A stretch of 64,000 bases of DNA from Crossiella sp. CA-258035 (GCF_030064675.1 NZ_CP116413.1:3752001-3816000); one strand, 5' to 3'. Positions 17,601-25,484 are shown, counted from the stretch's first letter. Made by a program: numbers and translations. Notes: generated by a model not told the origin, from the sequence alone.

Positions 17601-18583
17601 GGGGCAACCACCTCCGGCGGGCCGCGGTCGTGGCGGTCAGTGCGCTGCTGCTCAGCGGCGCACTGCCCGCCGCGGCGGAAACCGGGACGGTCACGGGCAA
17701 TCCCGCGCTGCCCGGCCTGACCGCCGACCCGCACCTCACCGCCGCCGGTGGCCGGTTCTACCTGTACCCGACCACCGACGGCTTCCCCGGCTGGGGCGGC
17801 AGCACCTTCTCCGCCTACTCCAGCACCGACCTGGTGCACTGGCGGAACCACGGCGTCATCCTGGACCTGGACAAGGACATCTCCTGGGCGGACAAGTTCG
17901 CCTGGGCCCCGGCGATGGCGCGCAAGAACGGCAAGCACTACTTCTACTTCAGCGGCGGCAAGGCCACCGGCGACACCGGCAAGCACCTCGGTGTCGCCGT
18001 CTCGGACTCACCGACCGGCCCGTTCAAGGACGCGCTGGGCAAACCCCTCGTCCCCGCCGGGACCTACGGCGGTCAGATGATCGACCCGATGGTGTTCACC
18101 GACGACGACGGCCAGAGCTACCTGTACTGGGGCCAGGGCGGTTCCCACCAGGTGCCGCTCAACCCGGACATGGTCTCCTTCGACCCGGCGAAGGTGCGCA
18201 CGCACAAACCCCAGGACTACAACGAAGGTTCGTTCGTGTTCAAGCGCAAGGGCACCTACTACTTCATGTGGTCGGAAGGGGACACCCGCAGCGAGGACTA
18301 CCGGGTTGCCTACGCCCCCGGCCCGTCCCCGCTCGGCCCGTGGACCAAGCGCGGAGTCATCCTCAGCAAGCGGCTGGACCAGGGCATCAAGGGCACCGGG
18401 CACCATTCGGTGGTGCGCGCGCCCGGCTCTGACAACTGGTACATCGCCTACCACCGCTTCGCCATCCCTGGCGGAGACGGCACGCACCGGGAGACCGCCA
18501 TCGACCGGATGCGCTTCAACCGCGACGGCAGCATCCAGCCGGTGGTGCCCACCCTGACCGGCATCAACCCGGTCCGCAGATAG
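17597..18583 (+). CDS. Secreted GH43 arabinofuranosidase/xylosidase-type glycosidase
   Basis: A 328-residue protein with a signal to about residue 28 (LPAAAE). The five-bladed GH43 propeller triad is readable: general base Asp in LTADPHLT, pKa-modulating Asp in MIDPMVFTDDDG and acid Glu in YNEGSFVFKRKG, plus the YHRF segment and GHHSVVR. No extra binding module; normal single-domain length. The likely activity is exo-alpha-L-arabinofuranosidase, beta-xylosidase or exo-galactanase on side chains. Translationally coupled to the esterase upstream. It seems to close the 8.8-18.6 kb operon, since the next gene has its own operator-like site. Confidence 0.87.
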   Translation: MRGNHLRRAAVVAVSALLLSGALPAAAETGTVTGNPALPGLTADPHLTAAGGRFYLYPTTDGFPGWGGSTFSAYSSTDLVHWRNHGVILDLDKDISWADKFAWAPAMARKNGKHYFYFSGGKATGDTGKHLGVAVSDSPTGPFKDALGKPLVPAGTYGGQMIDPMVFTDDDGQSYLYWGQGGSHQVPLNPDMVSFDPAKVRTHKPQDYNEGSFVFKRKGTYYFMWSEGDTRSEDYRVAYAPGPSPLGPWTKRGVILSKRLDQGIKGTGHHSVVRAPGSDNWYIAYHRFAIPGGDGTHRETAIDRMRFNRDGSIQPVVPTLTGINPVRR

Positions 18584-18617
18584 GAGGCGTGGGTGGCGGC
18601 CATCTGTAGTCTCGATC

Positions 18618-18631
18618 GGTAACCAGCTACC
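18618..18631. promoter_or_regulatory. Palindromic site upstream of hxlR-type gene
   Basis: GGTAACCAGCTACC is a near-palindrome (GGTA-C/G-TACC arms) just before the HxlR gene. A related element, GTAACTAGTTAC, lies before the SnoaL-like gene at 19083. The pair fits autoregulation and target control by the same winged-helix protein. Confidence 0.5.
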
Positions 18632-18660
18632 TCTTCGTGACCAATGGATGGACGCCACCC

Positions 18661-19029
18661 ATGCCCGAGCACCCGGCCTTCGACGTGATGACCAGGACCT
18701 GCCCTTCGCGGACCTCGCTGGCCCGGATCGCGAACAAGTGGACGGCCATGGTGGTGATCGCGCTGGGCACCCGGCGGATGCGCTTCGGCGACCTGCGCGG
18801 CACGGTCGAGGGCATCAGCGGGAAGGTGCTCACCGAAACCCTGCGCGACCTGGAACGCGACGGGCTGGTCAGCCGCCACGCCTACGCCGAGATCCCGCCC
18901 AGGGTCGAGTACGAGCTGACCGCGCTGGGGGAGACGCTGCACGAGCCGCTGCACGCGCTGGGGCGCTGGGCCGAGCAGCACGCCGCCGAGGTGCTCACCG
19001 CCCGCGAGGCCTACGACCGCCAGTCCTGA
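18661..19029 (+). CDS. HxlR-family winged-helix regulator
   Basis: A 122-residue protein covering a whole HxlR domain: Cys near the N-terminus in TRTCPSRTSL, ANKWTAMVVIALGTRRMRFGDLRGTVEGISGKVLTETLRDLERDGLVSRHAYAEIPPRVEYELTALGETL is read as separate helix and wing segments. The family often senses reactive electrophiles or redox changes through the N-terminal Cys. I chose the ATG at 18661; a GTG at 18637 would add eight residues. The gene downstream (SnoaL-like, 115 bases away) has a related palindrome in front and is the probable target. Confidence 0.88.
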   Translation: MPEHPAFDVMTRTCPSRTSLARIANKWTAMVVIALGTRRMRFGDLRGTVEGISGKVLTETLRDLERDGLVSRHAYAEIPPRVEYELTALGETLHEPLHALGRWAEQHAAEVLTAREAYDRQS

Positions 19030-19082
19030 GTGGACACTTCTTCTGGTGACGCCGGTCACATATTCGCTTTAGTTACGTTGAG

Positions 19083-19094
19083 GTAACTAGTTAC
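19083..19094. promoter_or_regulatory. Perfect 12-bp palindrome in the HxlR-SnoaL gap
   Basis: GTAACTAGTTAC is fully symmetrical in an AT-rich patch, 51 bases before the SnoaL-like start. It resembles HxlR-type operators (GTAC/GTAAC-rich inverted repeats) and the site at 18618. Confidence 0.6.
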
Positions 19095-19144
19095 GAATAG
19101 TCACTATTGGCCAGTACCTGGAACTCACCCCAAGGAGATCTCCG

Positions 19145-19549
19145 ATGGCCGAGTCTACTGGCCCCCTCGCCGTTGCCACCAAGTACTTCGACGCGTTGTC
19201 CGCCAAGGACTTCGCCACCGTCGCCGGCATGTTCGCCGATGACATCGTCTGGCACCAGCCGGGCGGCAACCAGTTCTCCGGCGTCCACCGCGGCAGTGCC
19301 GCGGTCGGCGAGATGATCGGCGCCATGATGGCCGTCAGCGAAGGGACCTTCGCGCTCTCGGTGACCGCGACCCCCATGGCCAACGGGTCGGTGGTCGCGG
19401 CGCCGGTGCACTTCACCGGTCAGCGCGCGGGCGCGACGATGTCCCAGCTCGGGCTCGACCTGCTGCGGATCGCAGGCGACCGGATCGCCGAGGTGTGGCT
19501 GTTCTCCCCGGACCCGGCGGCCGAGGACGCCTTCTGGGGCAAGGGCTGA
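19145..19549 (+). CDS. SnoaL/NTF2-like protein
   Basis: A 134-residue protein with a good ribosome site (AAGGAG). Its layout is that of the SnoaL/NTF2-like alpha+beta barrel: N-terminal helices KYFDALSAKDFATVAGMFADDIVWHQPGGN, the central GSAAVGEMIGAMMAV helix, then strands ending in IAEVWLFSPDP. Members are small polyketide cyclases, ketosteroid isomerase-like enzymes or stress proteins of unknown substrate. With the HxlR gene it forms a common regulator-plus-SnoaL pair probably linked to electrophile or xenobiotic response. No catalytic residues can be assigned with confidence. Confidence 0.8.
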   Translation: MAESTGPLAVATKYFDALSAKDFATVAGMFADDIVWHQPGGNQFSGVHRGSAAVGEMIGAMMAVSEGTFALSVTATPMANGSVVAAPVHFTGQRAGATMSQLGLDLLRIAGDRIAEVWLFSPDPAAEDAFWGKG

Positions 19550-19618
19550 GCCGAGCGGAAGGCTGACCGGCGCCAGCATCCATTGTGGACTGCCGGTCAG
19601 CTTGTAGGGTTGGCGACC

Positions 19619-20527
19619 GTGGAGATGCTGCACCTGCGCTACTTCCTCGCGGTGGCCGAGGAGCTGAACTTCGCCGCCGCGGCGCGCAGGCTGCACATGG
19701 CGGCCTCCCCGCTGAGCCAGCGGATCAAGGACCTGGAGCACGAGCTGGGACAGCAGCTCTTCGACCGGGACACCCACCACGTCGCGCTCACCCCGGCCGG
19801 GGCCGCGCTGCTGCCGATGGCGCGCGAGGTGCTGGAGCGGGTCAACTCCATCCCGTGGCGGCTGCGGGAGGCGACCGGGCAGGGTCGCGGCACCGTGTTC
19901 CTCGGCCTGCCCTCCGGCGTGCACCCGGACCTGCGCGAGCGGGTCAACGAGCTGGCCGGGCGGGTGCGCGAGCGCTTCGAGCTCAAGCGGTGGCCGGGCG
20001 CGACCCCCGACCTGGTCACCGCGGTGCGCGAGGGCAAGCTGGCGCTGTCCCTGGTCCGGCTGCCGGTGGCCGACCCGGCGCTGGAGCTGCTGCCGGTGAT
20101 GTCCGAACGGCTCGGCGCGGTGGTGCCCGCGGACGCCTTCGCCGGGCGGGACTCGGTCACGCTGGCCGAGCTGGCGGACCTCTCCTATGTGGCTGGTCCG
20201 GCCGGGGAGATGCCCGGCTACTTCGAGCAGCTCGACGGCCGGTTGGCCGAGCTCGGGGTGAAGAAACGCATCCGGCTGACCGGCGCCGGATATGGCGGAG
20301 TTTCCGAGCTCATTTCCGAAGGACTCGCTTTCAGTATTTCCATGCTCGATTCGCGAAGTCCCATGCACGGCTACAAGCTGGCGAACGTGACGGTGCTGCC
20401 GTTCACCGATTTCCATCCGCGCCTGGACACCGGCCTGCTCTGGCGGCATGACCGGGCGCACGGCGGTGACCTCGACGAACTCATTTCCGCTGCTCGTGAG
20501 GTCTTCGGCGAACCGCTCGAAGCCTGA
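19619..20527 (+). CDS. LysR-family transcriptional regulator
   Basis: About 302 residues. The N-terminal helix-turn-helix is typical (LHLRYFLAVAEELNFAAAARRLHMAASPLSQRIKDLEHELG), followed by the substrate-binding-like effector domain (LPSGVHPDLRERV; PGYFEQLDGRLAEL). The GTG at 19619 and the ATG at 19625 are both possible starts. It lies on the same strand 115 bases before the acyl-CoA operon rather than divergent from it, but is the only regulator next to those genes. The last 250 bases of the gene are lower in GC than the rest (AT-rich third positions such as ATTTCC), unusual here. Effector unknown. Confidence 0.9.
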   Translation: MEMLHLRYFLAVAEELNFAAAARRLHMAASPLSQRIKDLEHELGQQLFDRDTHHVALTPAGAALLPMAREVLERVNSIPWRLREATGQGRGTVFLGLPSGVHPDLRERVNELAGRVRERFELKRWPGATPDLVTAVREGKLALSLVRLPVADPALELLPVMSERLGAVVPADAFAGRDSVTLAELADLSYVAGPAGEMPGYFEQLDGRLAELGVKKRIRLTGAGYGGVSELISEGLAFSISMLDSRSPMHGYKLANVTVLPFTDFHPRLDTGLLWRHDRAHGGDLDELISAAREVFGEPLEA

Positions 20528-20529
20528 CA

Positions 20530-20558
20530 AATGGTATGACCGCTGTGGTCATACCATT
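20530..20558. promoter_or_regulatory. Inverted repeat between LysR gene and acyl-CoA operon
   Basis: AATGGTATGACC faces GGTCATACCATT with a five-base spacer: 12-base perfect arms. There is no T-tract, so an operator is more likely than an intrinsic terminator. TGGTATGACC/GGTCATACCA resembles the TGGT-N-ACCA class bound by FadR-type GntR proteins, but LysR binding is also possible. It starts right after the LysR stop and lies 85 bases before the CoA-transferase start. Confidence 0.6.
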
Positions 20559-20642
20559 GTTCGCGATATGAACATTCCCATTCTTTCCGTTCGCGCCTAG
20601 GTTCGTTCGTAGAACAACTGAACCGGCGCGAAAGGACGAGCA

Positions 20643-21803
20643 ATGACCGAGCTCACCGGCGCCACCGGCCCACTGGACGGTGTGCGCGTGATCGACCTCT
20701 CCACCGTGGTGATGGGCCCGTACGCGGCCCAGATCCTCGGTGACCTGGGCGCCGACGTGATCAAGATCGAGTCGCCCGCGGACACCGCGCGGGTGGGGCA
20801 CTACCGCACCACGCCGGGCATGACCTCGCTGCACCTCAACGTCAACCGCAACAAGCGCAGCGTCGCGCTCAACCTCAAGGACGAGACCGAGCGGGCCACC
20901 GCCCTGGCGCTGATCGGCACCGCGGACGTGGTGATCACCAACATGCGGCCCGGCGCGCTGAGCAGGCTCGGCATGAACTACGAGGACCTCGCCGAGGCCA
21001 ACCCCGGCCTGGTCTACGCACACGCCCAGGGCTTCCGCGGCGACTCCGAGCTCGCCGGCCACGCCGCCTACGACGAGACCGTGCAGGCCGCCTCCGGCCT
21101 GGTCGACATCGCCAACCGCGCGCTGGGCAAGCCGGTCTACCTGCCGACCATCCTGGCCGACAAGGTCTCCTCGCTGACCATCGTCTACAGCGTGCTCGCC
21201 GCGCTGGTGCACCGCGACCGCACCGGTCAGGGCCAGCGGATCGAGGTCCCGATGACCGACACGCTGCTGGCCTTCAACCTGGTCGAGCACCTGGCCGGGC
21301 ACGTCTTCGAGCCGCCGCAGGGCGAGACCGGGTTCGCGCTGTCGATGACCAAGGGCCACCAGGCGGTGCGCACCAAGGACGGCTTCGCCTGCGTGATCCC
21401 GTACAACCCGCAGAACTTCCGCGACTTCTTCGCCGCCGCCGGACGACCCGACCTGGCCGCCGACCCCAGGGTGAACGGACAGGCCGTGGACAGCGCCGAC
21501 CACGAGGCCCTGGCCGCGCTGATCGAGGAGTGCGCCCCCGCGCTGACCACCGCCGAATGGGCCGAGGTGTGTGCCAAGCACAGCATCCCGATGGCCCCGG
21601 TGCTGGAGCTGGACCGCGCGCACGAGGACCCCTACGTCCGCGACGGCCACCTGCTGGACACCGTCGAACACCCCACCGAGGGCCCCATCCGCGCCATCGG
21701 CATCCCGGTCCGCTTCGCCGCCACGCCCGGTTCGATCCGCCGCCTGGCCCCGGTGCCCGGCCAGGACACCGCGGAGGTCCTCGCCGAGCTCGCCATCCGC
21801 TGA
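20643..21803 (+). CDS. Class III CoA-transferase (CaiB/BaiF family)
   Basis: A 386-residue protein of normal family length. It opens with DGVRVIDLSTVVMGPYAAQILGDLGADVIKIE, the CaiB/BaiF fold start, followed by the NRNKRSVALNLKDE segment and the catalytic-Asp region (HAAYDETVQAASGL), with AxxCPMAPVLxLD-type residues near the end. Class III enzymes move CoA between carboxylic acids through an aspartyl-CoA anhydride. As the first gene of a five-gene set it probably activates or deactivates the acid processed by the downstream enzymes. Substrate unknown; 26 bases to the next gene. Confidence 0.92.
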   Translation: MTELTGATGPLDGVRVIDLSTVVMGPYAAQILGDLGADVIKIESPADTARVGHYRTTPGMTSLHLNVNRNKRSVALNLKDETERATALALIGTADVVITNMRPGALSRLGMNYEDLAEANPGLVYAHAQGFRGDSELAGHAAYDETVQAASGLVDIANRALGKPVYLPTILADKVSSLTIVYSVLAALVHRDRTGQGQRIEVPMTDTLLAFNLVEHLAGHVFEPPQGETGFALSMTKGHQAVRTKDGFACVIPYNPQNFRDFFAAAGRPDLAADPRVNGQAVDSADHEALAALIEECAPALTTAEWAEVCAKHSIPMAPVLELDRAHEDPYVRDGHLLDTVEHPTEGPIRAIGIPVRFAATPGSIRRLAPVPGQDTAEVLAELAIR

Positions 21804-21829
21804 ACCCGGGCAGCAGAAGGAAGAACGTC

Positions 21830-22597
21830 ATGAGCACCACCGAAGTACGCGTCGAACGGATCGGCAGCACACTGCTGATCACCCTGGACCGCCCGCAGGC
21901 CCGCAACGCCGTCAACGCCGCGGTCGCCACCGGACTGGCCGCCGCGCTGGATGAGCTGGAATCCGATCCCGCGCTCCGGGCAGGCGTCCTCACCGGCGCG
22001 GAGGGGACCTTCAGCGCGGGCATGGACCTCAAGGCCGCCCTGCGCGGCGAGTCGCCGGAGATCCCCGGCCGCGGGTTCGGCGGCCTGACCGAGACCGAGC
22101 TGACCAAACCGCTGATCGCCGCGGTGGAGGGCTTCGCCATGGGCGGCGGGTTCGAGCTGGCGCTGGCCTGCGACCTCATCGTGGCCGCCGAGGACGCGCG
22201 GTTCGGCCTGCCCGAGGTCAAGCGCGGCCTGGTCGCCGCGGGCGGCGGAGTGATCCGGCTGCCCCAGCGCATCCCGCACCACCTGGCCATGGAGCTGTTG
22301 CTCACCGGCGAGCCGGTCACCGGCCGCCGCGCGGGCGAGCTGGGCCTGGCCAACCGGGTCACCGCGCCCGGCGAGGCCGCCGCGGTCGCCCTGCAATTCG
22401 CCGAGCAGCTCGCGCTCAACGCCCCGCTGGCGCTGGCCGCGGTGAAGACCATCGTGCGCGCCGCGCACGGCGTGCCCGAGCCCGCTGCCTTTGCCGCGCA
22501 ACGGAAGCACCTGACCCAGCTGATGGCCTCGGCCGACGTCCGCGAGGGCATGACCGCCTTCGCCGAGCGCCGCGCCCCGCAGTGGACGGGGGAGTGA
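21830..22597 (+). CDS. Enoyl-CoA hydratase/isomerase (crotonase family)
   Basis: A 255-residue protein with an ATG behind an AGAAGGAAG ribosome site. The crotonase fold is complete: NAVNAAVATGLAAALDELE, oxyanion AFSAGMDLKA-type and FAMGGGFELALACD segments, and both catalytic Glu positions, the first in FGLPEVKRG and the second in LAMELLLTGEPV. The usual PGAGG turn is replaced by VAAGGG. Both Glu residues suggest hydratase activity on a short or substituted enoyl-CoA. It fits between the acyl-CoA dehydrogenase and 3-hydroxyacyl-CoA dehydrogenase of the same operon. Confidence 0.9.
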   Translation: MSTTEVRVERIGSTLLITLDRPQARNAVNAAVATGLAAALDELESDPALRAGVLTGAEGTFSAGMDLKAALRGESPEIPGRGFGGLTETELTKPLIAAVEGFAMGGGFELALACDLIVAAEDARFGLPEVKRGLVAAGGGVIRLPQRIPHHLAMELLLTGEPVTGRRAGELGLANRVTAPGEAAAVALQFAEQLALNAPLALAAVKTIVRAAHGVPEPAAFAAQRKHLTQLMASADVREGMTAFAERRAPQWTGE

Positions 22598-22598
22598 G

Positions 22599-23345
22599 AT
22601 GAGGATCAACGACGTCCGGCAGCGGGTGACCACCCCGCTGACCAGCCCGGCCTTCCCGCCGGTGGTGCCCAGGTTCACCGACCGCGAGTACCTCAACATC
22701 GTCTACCGCACCGACCCCGAAGCACTGCGGGCCGTCGTGCCGGAGCCGCTGGAGATCGACGAGCCACTGGTCCGGTTCGAGGTGATGAAGATGGGCGATG
22801 TCAGTGGGTACGGCCCCTACACCGAGGCCGGCCAGGCGATCCCGGTGACCTTCGACGGTGAGCGCGGCGAGTACCTGCACGCCATGCACCTGGACAACTT
22901 CCCGGCCACCGCCTCCGGCCGCGAGGTCAGCGCCTACCCGAAAACCGTTGGCGCGCCACGACTCTACGTGGACAGCGGCGCACTGGTCGGCACCCTGGAC
23001 TACGGCACGTTGCGGGTGGCCACCGCGACCATGGGCTACAAGCACCACGAGCTGGACCCGCGCACGGCCGAGGAACAGATCACCGTGCCCACCTTCATGC
23101 TCAAGACCATCCCCGGCTACGACGGCACGCCCAGGGTGCAGGAGCTGGTGCGCACTGAGATCACCGACCTGGTGGTCAAGGCGGCTTACACCGGTCCCGC
23201 CCGCCTCCAGCTGTTCCAGCACGTGCTGGCCCCGCTGGCCGACCTGCCGGTGCTGGAGGTCGTCGCCGCCAGCCACATCCTCACCGACCTGACGCTCGCC
23301 CCGGTCAAGCCGGTCTTCGACTACCTGAAGGGAGCACGGTCATGA
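22599..23345 (+). CDS. Acetoacetate decarboxylase-family protein
   Basis: A 248-residue protein, the usual length for the family. The active-site region is recognisable: GREVSAYPKTVGAPRLYVDSGALVGTLDYG is the counterpart of the clostridial Schiff-base region, with the Lys in YPK. The clostridial enzyme has a second Lys directly after it, which here is Thr; this comparison is from memory. The family holds true beta-keto acid decarboxylases and relatives with other reactions (aldolase/dehydratase). It starts one base after the crotonase stop and overlaps the dehydrogenase by four, so it is an integral operon member. A decarboxylase for a beta-keto acid made by its neighbours is plausible. Confidence 0.88.
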   Translation: MRINDVRQRVTTPLTSPAFPPVVPRFTDREYLNIVYRTDPEALRAVVPEPLEIDEPLVRFEVMKMGDVSGYGPYTEAGQAIPVTFDGERGEYLHAMHLDNFPATASGREVSAYPKTVGAPRLYVDSGALVGTLDYGTLRVATATMGYKHHELDPRTAEEQITVPTFMLKTIPGYDGTPRVQELVRTEITDLVVKAAYTGPARLQLFQHVLAPLADLPVLEVVAASHILTDLTLAPVKPVFDYLKGARS

Positions 23346-24286
23346 GCCAGCAGTTCCGCACCGCCGCGGTGATCGGCGCAGGCACCATCGGCCTGTCCTG
23401 GACGGCGCTGTTCGCCGGACACGGCCTGACCGTCCGGGTCAGCGACCCGCGGCCGGACCTCGCCGAGGCCGTCGCCGCCGCGCTCACCGAGTTCGGCCCA
23501 CACCTGGCCGCACAGGGCCTGGACGTCACCGGCCTGGCCGAGCGGGTCCAGCTCGCCGACAGTGTCGCCGAGGCCGTCCGGGACGCGGATGTGGTGCAGG
23601 AGAACGGACCCGAGCGCGTCGAGTTCAAGAAGGACCTGTTCGCCACCCTGGTCCGGGAAGCGCCGCAGCACGCGCTGCTGCTGAGCTCTTCCTCGGCCAT
23701 CCCGTCCTCGGCCTTCACCGGCGAGCTGGCGGCGGCGGACCGGATCCTCATCGGCCACCCGTTCAACCCGCCGCACCTCATCCCGCTGGTGGAGGTCGTG
23801 CCCGGCGAGCGCACCAGCGAGCAGTCGGTGGTCGCCGCGGTGGACTTCTACACCTTCCTCGGCCGCACCCCGGTGGTGGAGCGCAAGGAGATCCCCGGGT
23901 TCGTCGGCAACCGGCTGCAGAACGCGCTCAGCCGCGAGGCGATCTACCTGGTCGAGCAGGGCGTGGTGACACCGGAGGACCTGGACCGGGTGGTGACCAG
24001 CTCGCTGGGCATCCGCTGGGCCACGGTCGGGCCGTTCCTCGGCTCGCACCTGGGTGGTGGCCCCGGCGGTTACCGGCACATGGCCGAGCACATCGGCAAG
24101 TCGATGAAGCAGCTGTGGGCCGGTCTCGGCCAGCCCTCGCAGGACGAAGAACAGCAGGAACGGCTCATCGAAGCCGTGGAGAAGGCTTACGGCTCCTCCA
24201 CGTACTCGGCACTGGCCGAGGCGCGCGACCGCAAGCAGATCGCCGTGCTGTCCGCTTTGGACAGTGCCAGCAAGGAGGAGAACTGA
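23342..24286 (+). CDS. 3-hydroxyacyl-CoA dehydrogenase-family oxidoreductase
   Basis: A 314-residue protein. Residues 8-36 form an NAD-binding Rossmann motif (AAVIGAGTIGLSWTALFAGHGLTVRVSD). The catalytic region reads ILIGHPFNPPHLIPLVEVV with the family His, and FVGNRLQNAL starts the C-terminal dimer domain. This single-module form resembles L-carnitine dehydrogenases and L-gulonate dehydrogenases as well as 3-hydroxybutyryl-CoA dehydrogenases; it has no fused hydratase. It would oxidise a 3-hydroxy group to a keto group. The ATG overlaps the preceding stop by four bases, and the next gene starts one base after its stop. Confidence 0.88.
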   Translation: MSQQFRTAAVIGAGTIGLSWTALFAGHGLTVRVSDPRPDLAEAVAAALTEFGPHLAAQGLDVTGLAERVQLADSVAEAVRDADVVQENGPERVEFKKDLFATLVREAPQHALLLSSSSAIPSSAFTGELAAADRILIGHPFNPPHLIPLVEVVPGERTSEQSVVAAVDFYTFLGRTPVVERKEIPGFVGNRLQNALSREAIYLVEQGVVTPEDLDRVVTSSLGIRWATVGPFLGSHLGGGPGGYRHMAEHIGKSMKQLWAGLGQPSQDEEQQERLIEAVEKAYGSSTYSALAEARDRKQIAVLSALDSASKEEN

Positions 24287-24287
24287 G

Positions 24288-25484
24288 ATGAGCATGGAAC
24301 CGCTTGCCGACCAGCTGACCGCCGACTTCTACAACTACGAGACGCTGCTGGCCGACGAGGAGCGCAAGATCCTCCTGCAGGCCCGTGAGCTGATGCGCGA
24401 GCAGGTCCGCCCGCTGGTGAACGAGAACTGGGCCAAGGGCGAGTTCCCCCGCGAGCTGATCGACATCTTCCGCGGCAGCGGGCTGGCCGGACTGCCCTAC
24501 GAGGGCTACGGCGAGCACCCGGCCGCCGCCAGCCACCTGCTCAACGGCATGCTGGCCATGGAGATGACCCGCGTCGACGCCTCGGTGGCCACCTTCTTCG
24601 GTGTCCACAATGGACTGGCGATGTACTCCATCCACGCCGGTGGCGACCAGGAGCAGCGCGACCGCTGGCTGCCCGCGATGGCAGCCATGGACAAGATCGG
24701 CGCGTTCGCGATGACCGAGCCGCTCGGCGGTTCCGACGTCGCCGGTGGCATGCGCACCACCGCCAAGCGGGACGGCGACACCTGGATCCTCAACGGCGCC
24801 AAGAAGTGGATCGGCAACGCCACCTTCGCCGACTACGTGGTGGTGTGGGCACGCGATGTGGACGACAACCACGTCAAGGGATTCGTGGTCGAGAAGGGCA
24901 CGCCGGGGTTCAGCCCGGTCAAGATCGAAGGCAAGATCGCCTTCCGGATCGTGGAGAACGCCGAGATCACCCTGACCGAGGTCCGGGTGCCGGAGGCCAA
25001 CCGCTTGCAGCGGATCAACTCCTTCCGCGATGTGGCCGAGATCCTGCGCGCCACCAGGGGCGGGGTGGCCTGGCAGGCGCTGGGCGTGATGATCGGGGCC
25101 TACGAGCTGGCCCTGGACTACGCCAAGGAGCGCAAGCAGTTCGGCCGCCCGATCGCCCGTTTCCAGCTGGTGCAGGACCTGCTGGTGAAGAGCCTGGGCA
25201 ACATCACCGCCAGCTGGGGCATGCTGGTGCAGCTGGCCAGGTTGCAGGACGCGGGGATCTTCCGCGACGAGCACTCCGCGCTGGCCAAGGCGTTCGTCAC
25301 CGCGCGGATGCGGGAGGTGGTGGCCTGGGGCCGGGAGATCTTCGGCGGCAACGGGATCCTGCTGGAGCACGACATCGCCCGGTTCTTCACCGACGCCGAG
25401 GCGATCTACTCCTTCGAGGGCACCCGCGAGATGAACACCCTGATCGTGGGCAAGTCGATCACCGGGCAGAGCGCCTTCGTGTGA
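24288..25484 (+). CDS. Acyl-CoA dehydrogenase (glutaryl-CoA dehydrogenase-like)
   Basis: A 398-residue flavoprotein of normal length. Visible are the N-terminal helical domain, the FAD/substrate strand GAFAMTEPLGGSDVAGGMRTTAKRDG as separated motifs, NGAKKWIGNATFADYVVVW, the C-terminal helices with ERKQFGRPIARFQLVQ, and the catalytic Glu in YSFEGTREMNTLIVGKSITG. The YEGT-like motif and the ITGQSAF end resemble glutaryl-CoA dehydrogenases, which couple oxidation to decarboxylation, but other short-chain enzymes share them. It makes the enoyl-CoA that the crotonase would hydrate. The last gene of the operon; a start at 24288 is preferred because it begins right after the previous stop behind GGAGGAG. 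Confidence 0.92.
   Translation: MSMEPLADQLTADFYNYETLLADEERKILLQARELMREQVRPLVNENWAKGEFPRELIDIFRGSGLAGLPYEGYGEHPAAASHLLNGMLAMEMTRVDASVATFFGVHNGLAMYSIHAGGDQEQRDRWLPAMAAMDKIGAFAMTEPLGGSDVAGGMRTTAKRDGDTWILNGAKKWIGNATFADYVVVWARDVDDNHVKGFVVEKGTPGFSPVKIEGKIAFRIVENAEITLTEVRVPEANRLQRINSFRDVAEILRATRGGVAWQALGVMIGAYELALDYAKERKQFGRPIARFQLVQDLLVKSLGNITASWGMLVQLARLQDAGIFRDEHSALAKAFVTARMREVVAWGREIFGGNGILLEHDIARFFTDAEAIYSFEGTREMNTLIVGKSITGQSAFV

Noticed and set aside
20530-20558. Intrinsic terminator of the LysR gene
   Set aside because: The hairpin is possible, but arms are AT-rich for this genome and no T-tract follows; an operator is more likely.
20643-25484. Carnitine degradation operon (cai-like)
   Set aside because: CoA-transferase, crotonase, acyl-CoA dehydrogenase and a carnitine-dehydrogenase-like protein resemble it, but the acetoacetate-decarboxylase-like gene has no place there, and the acyl-CoA dehydrogenase looks glutaryl-CoA-like.
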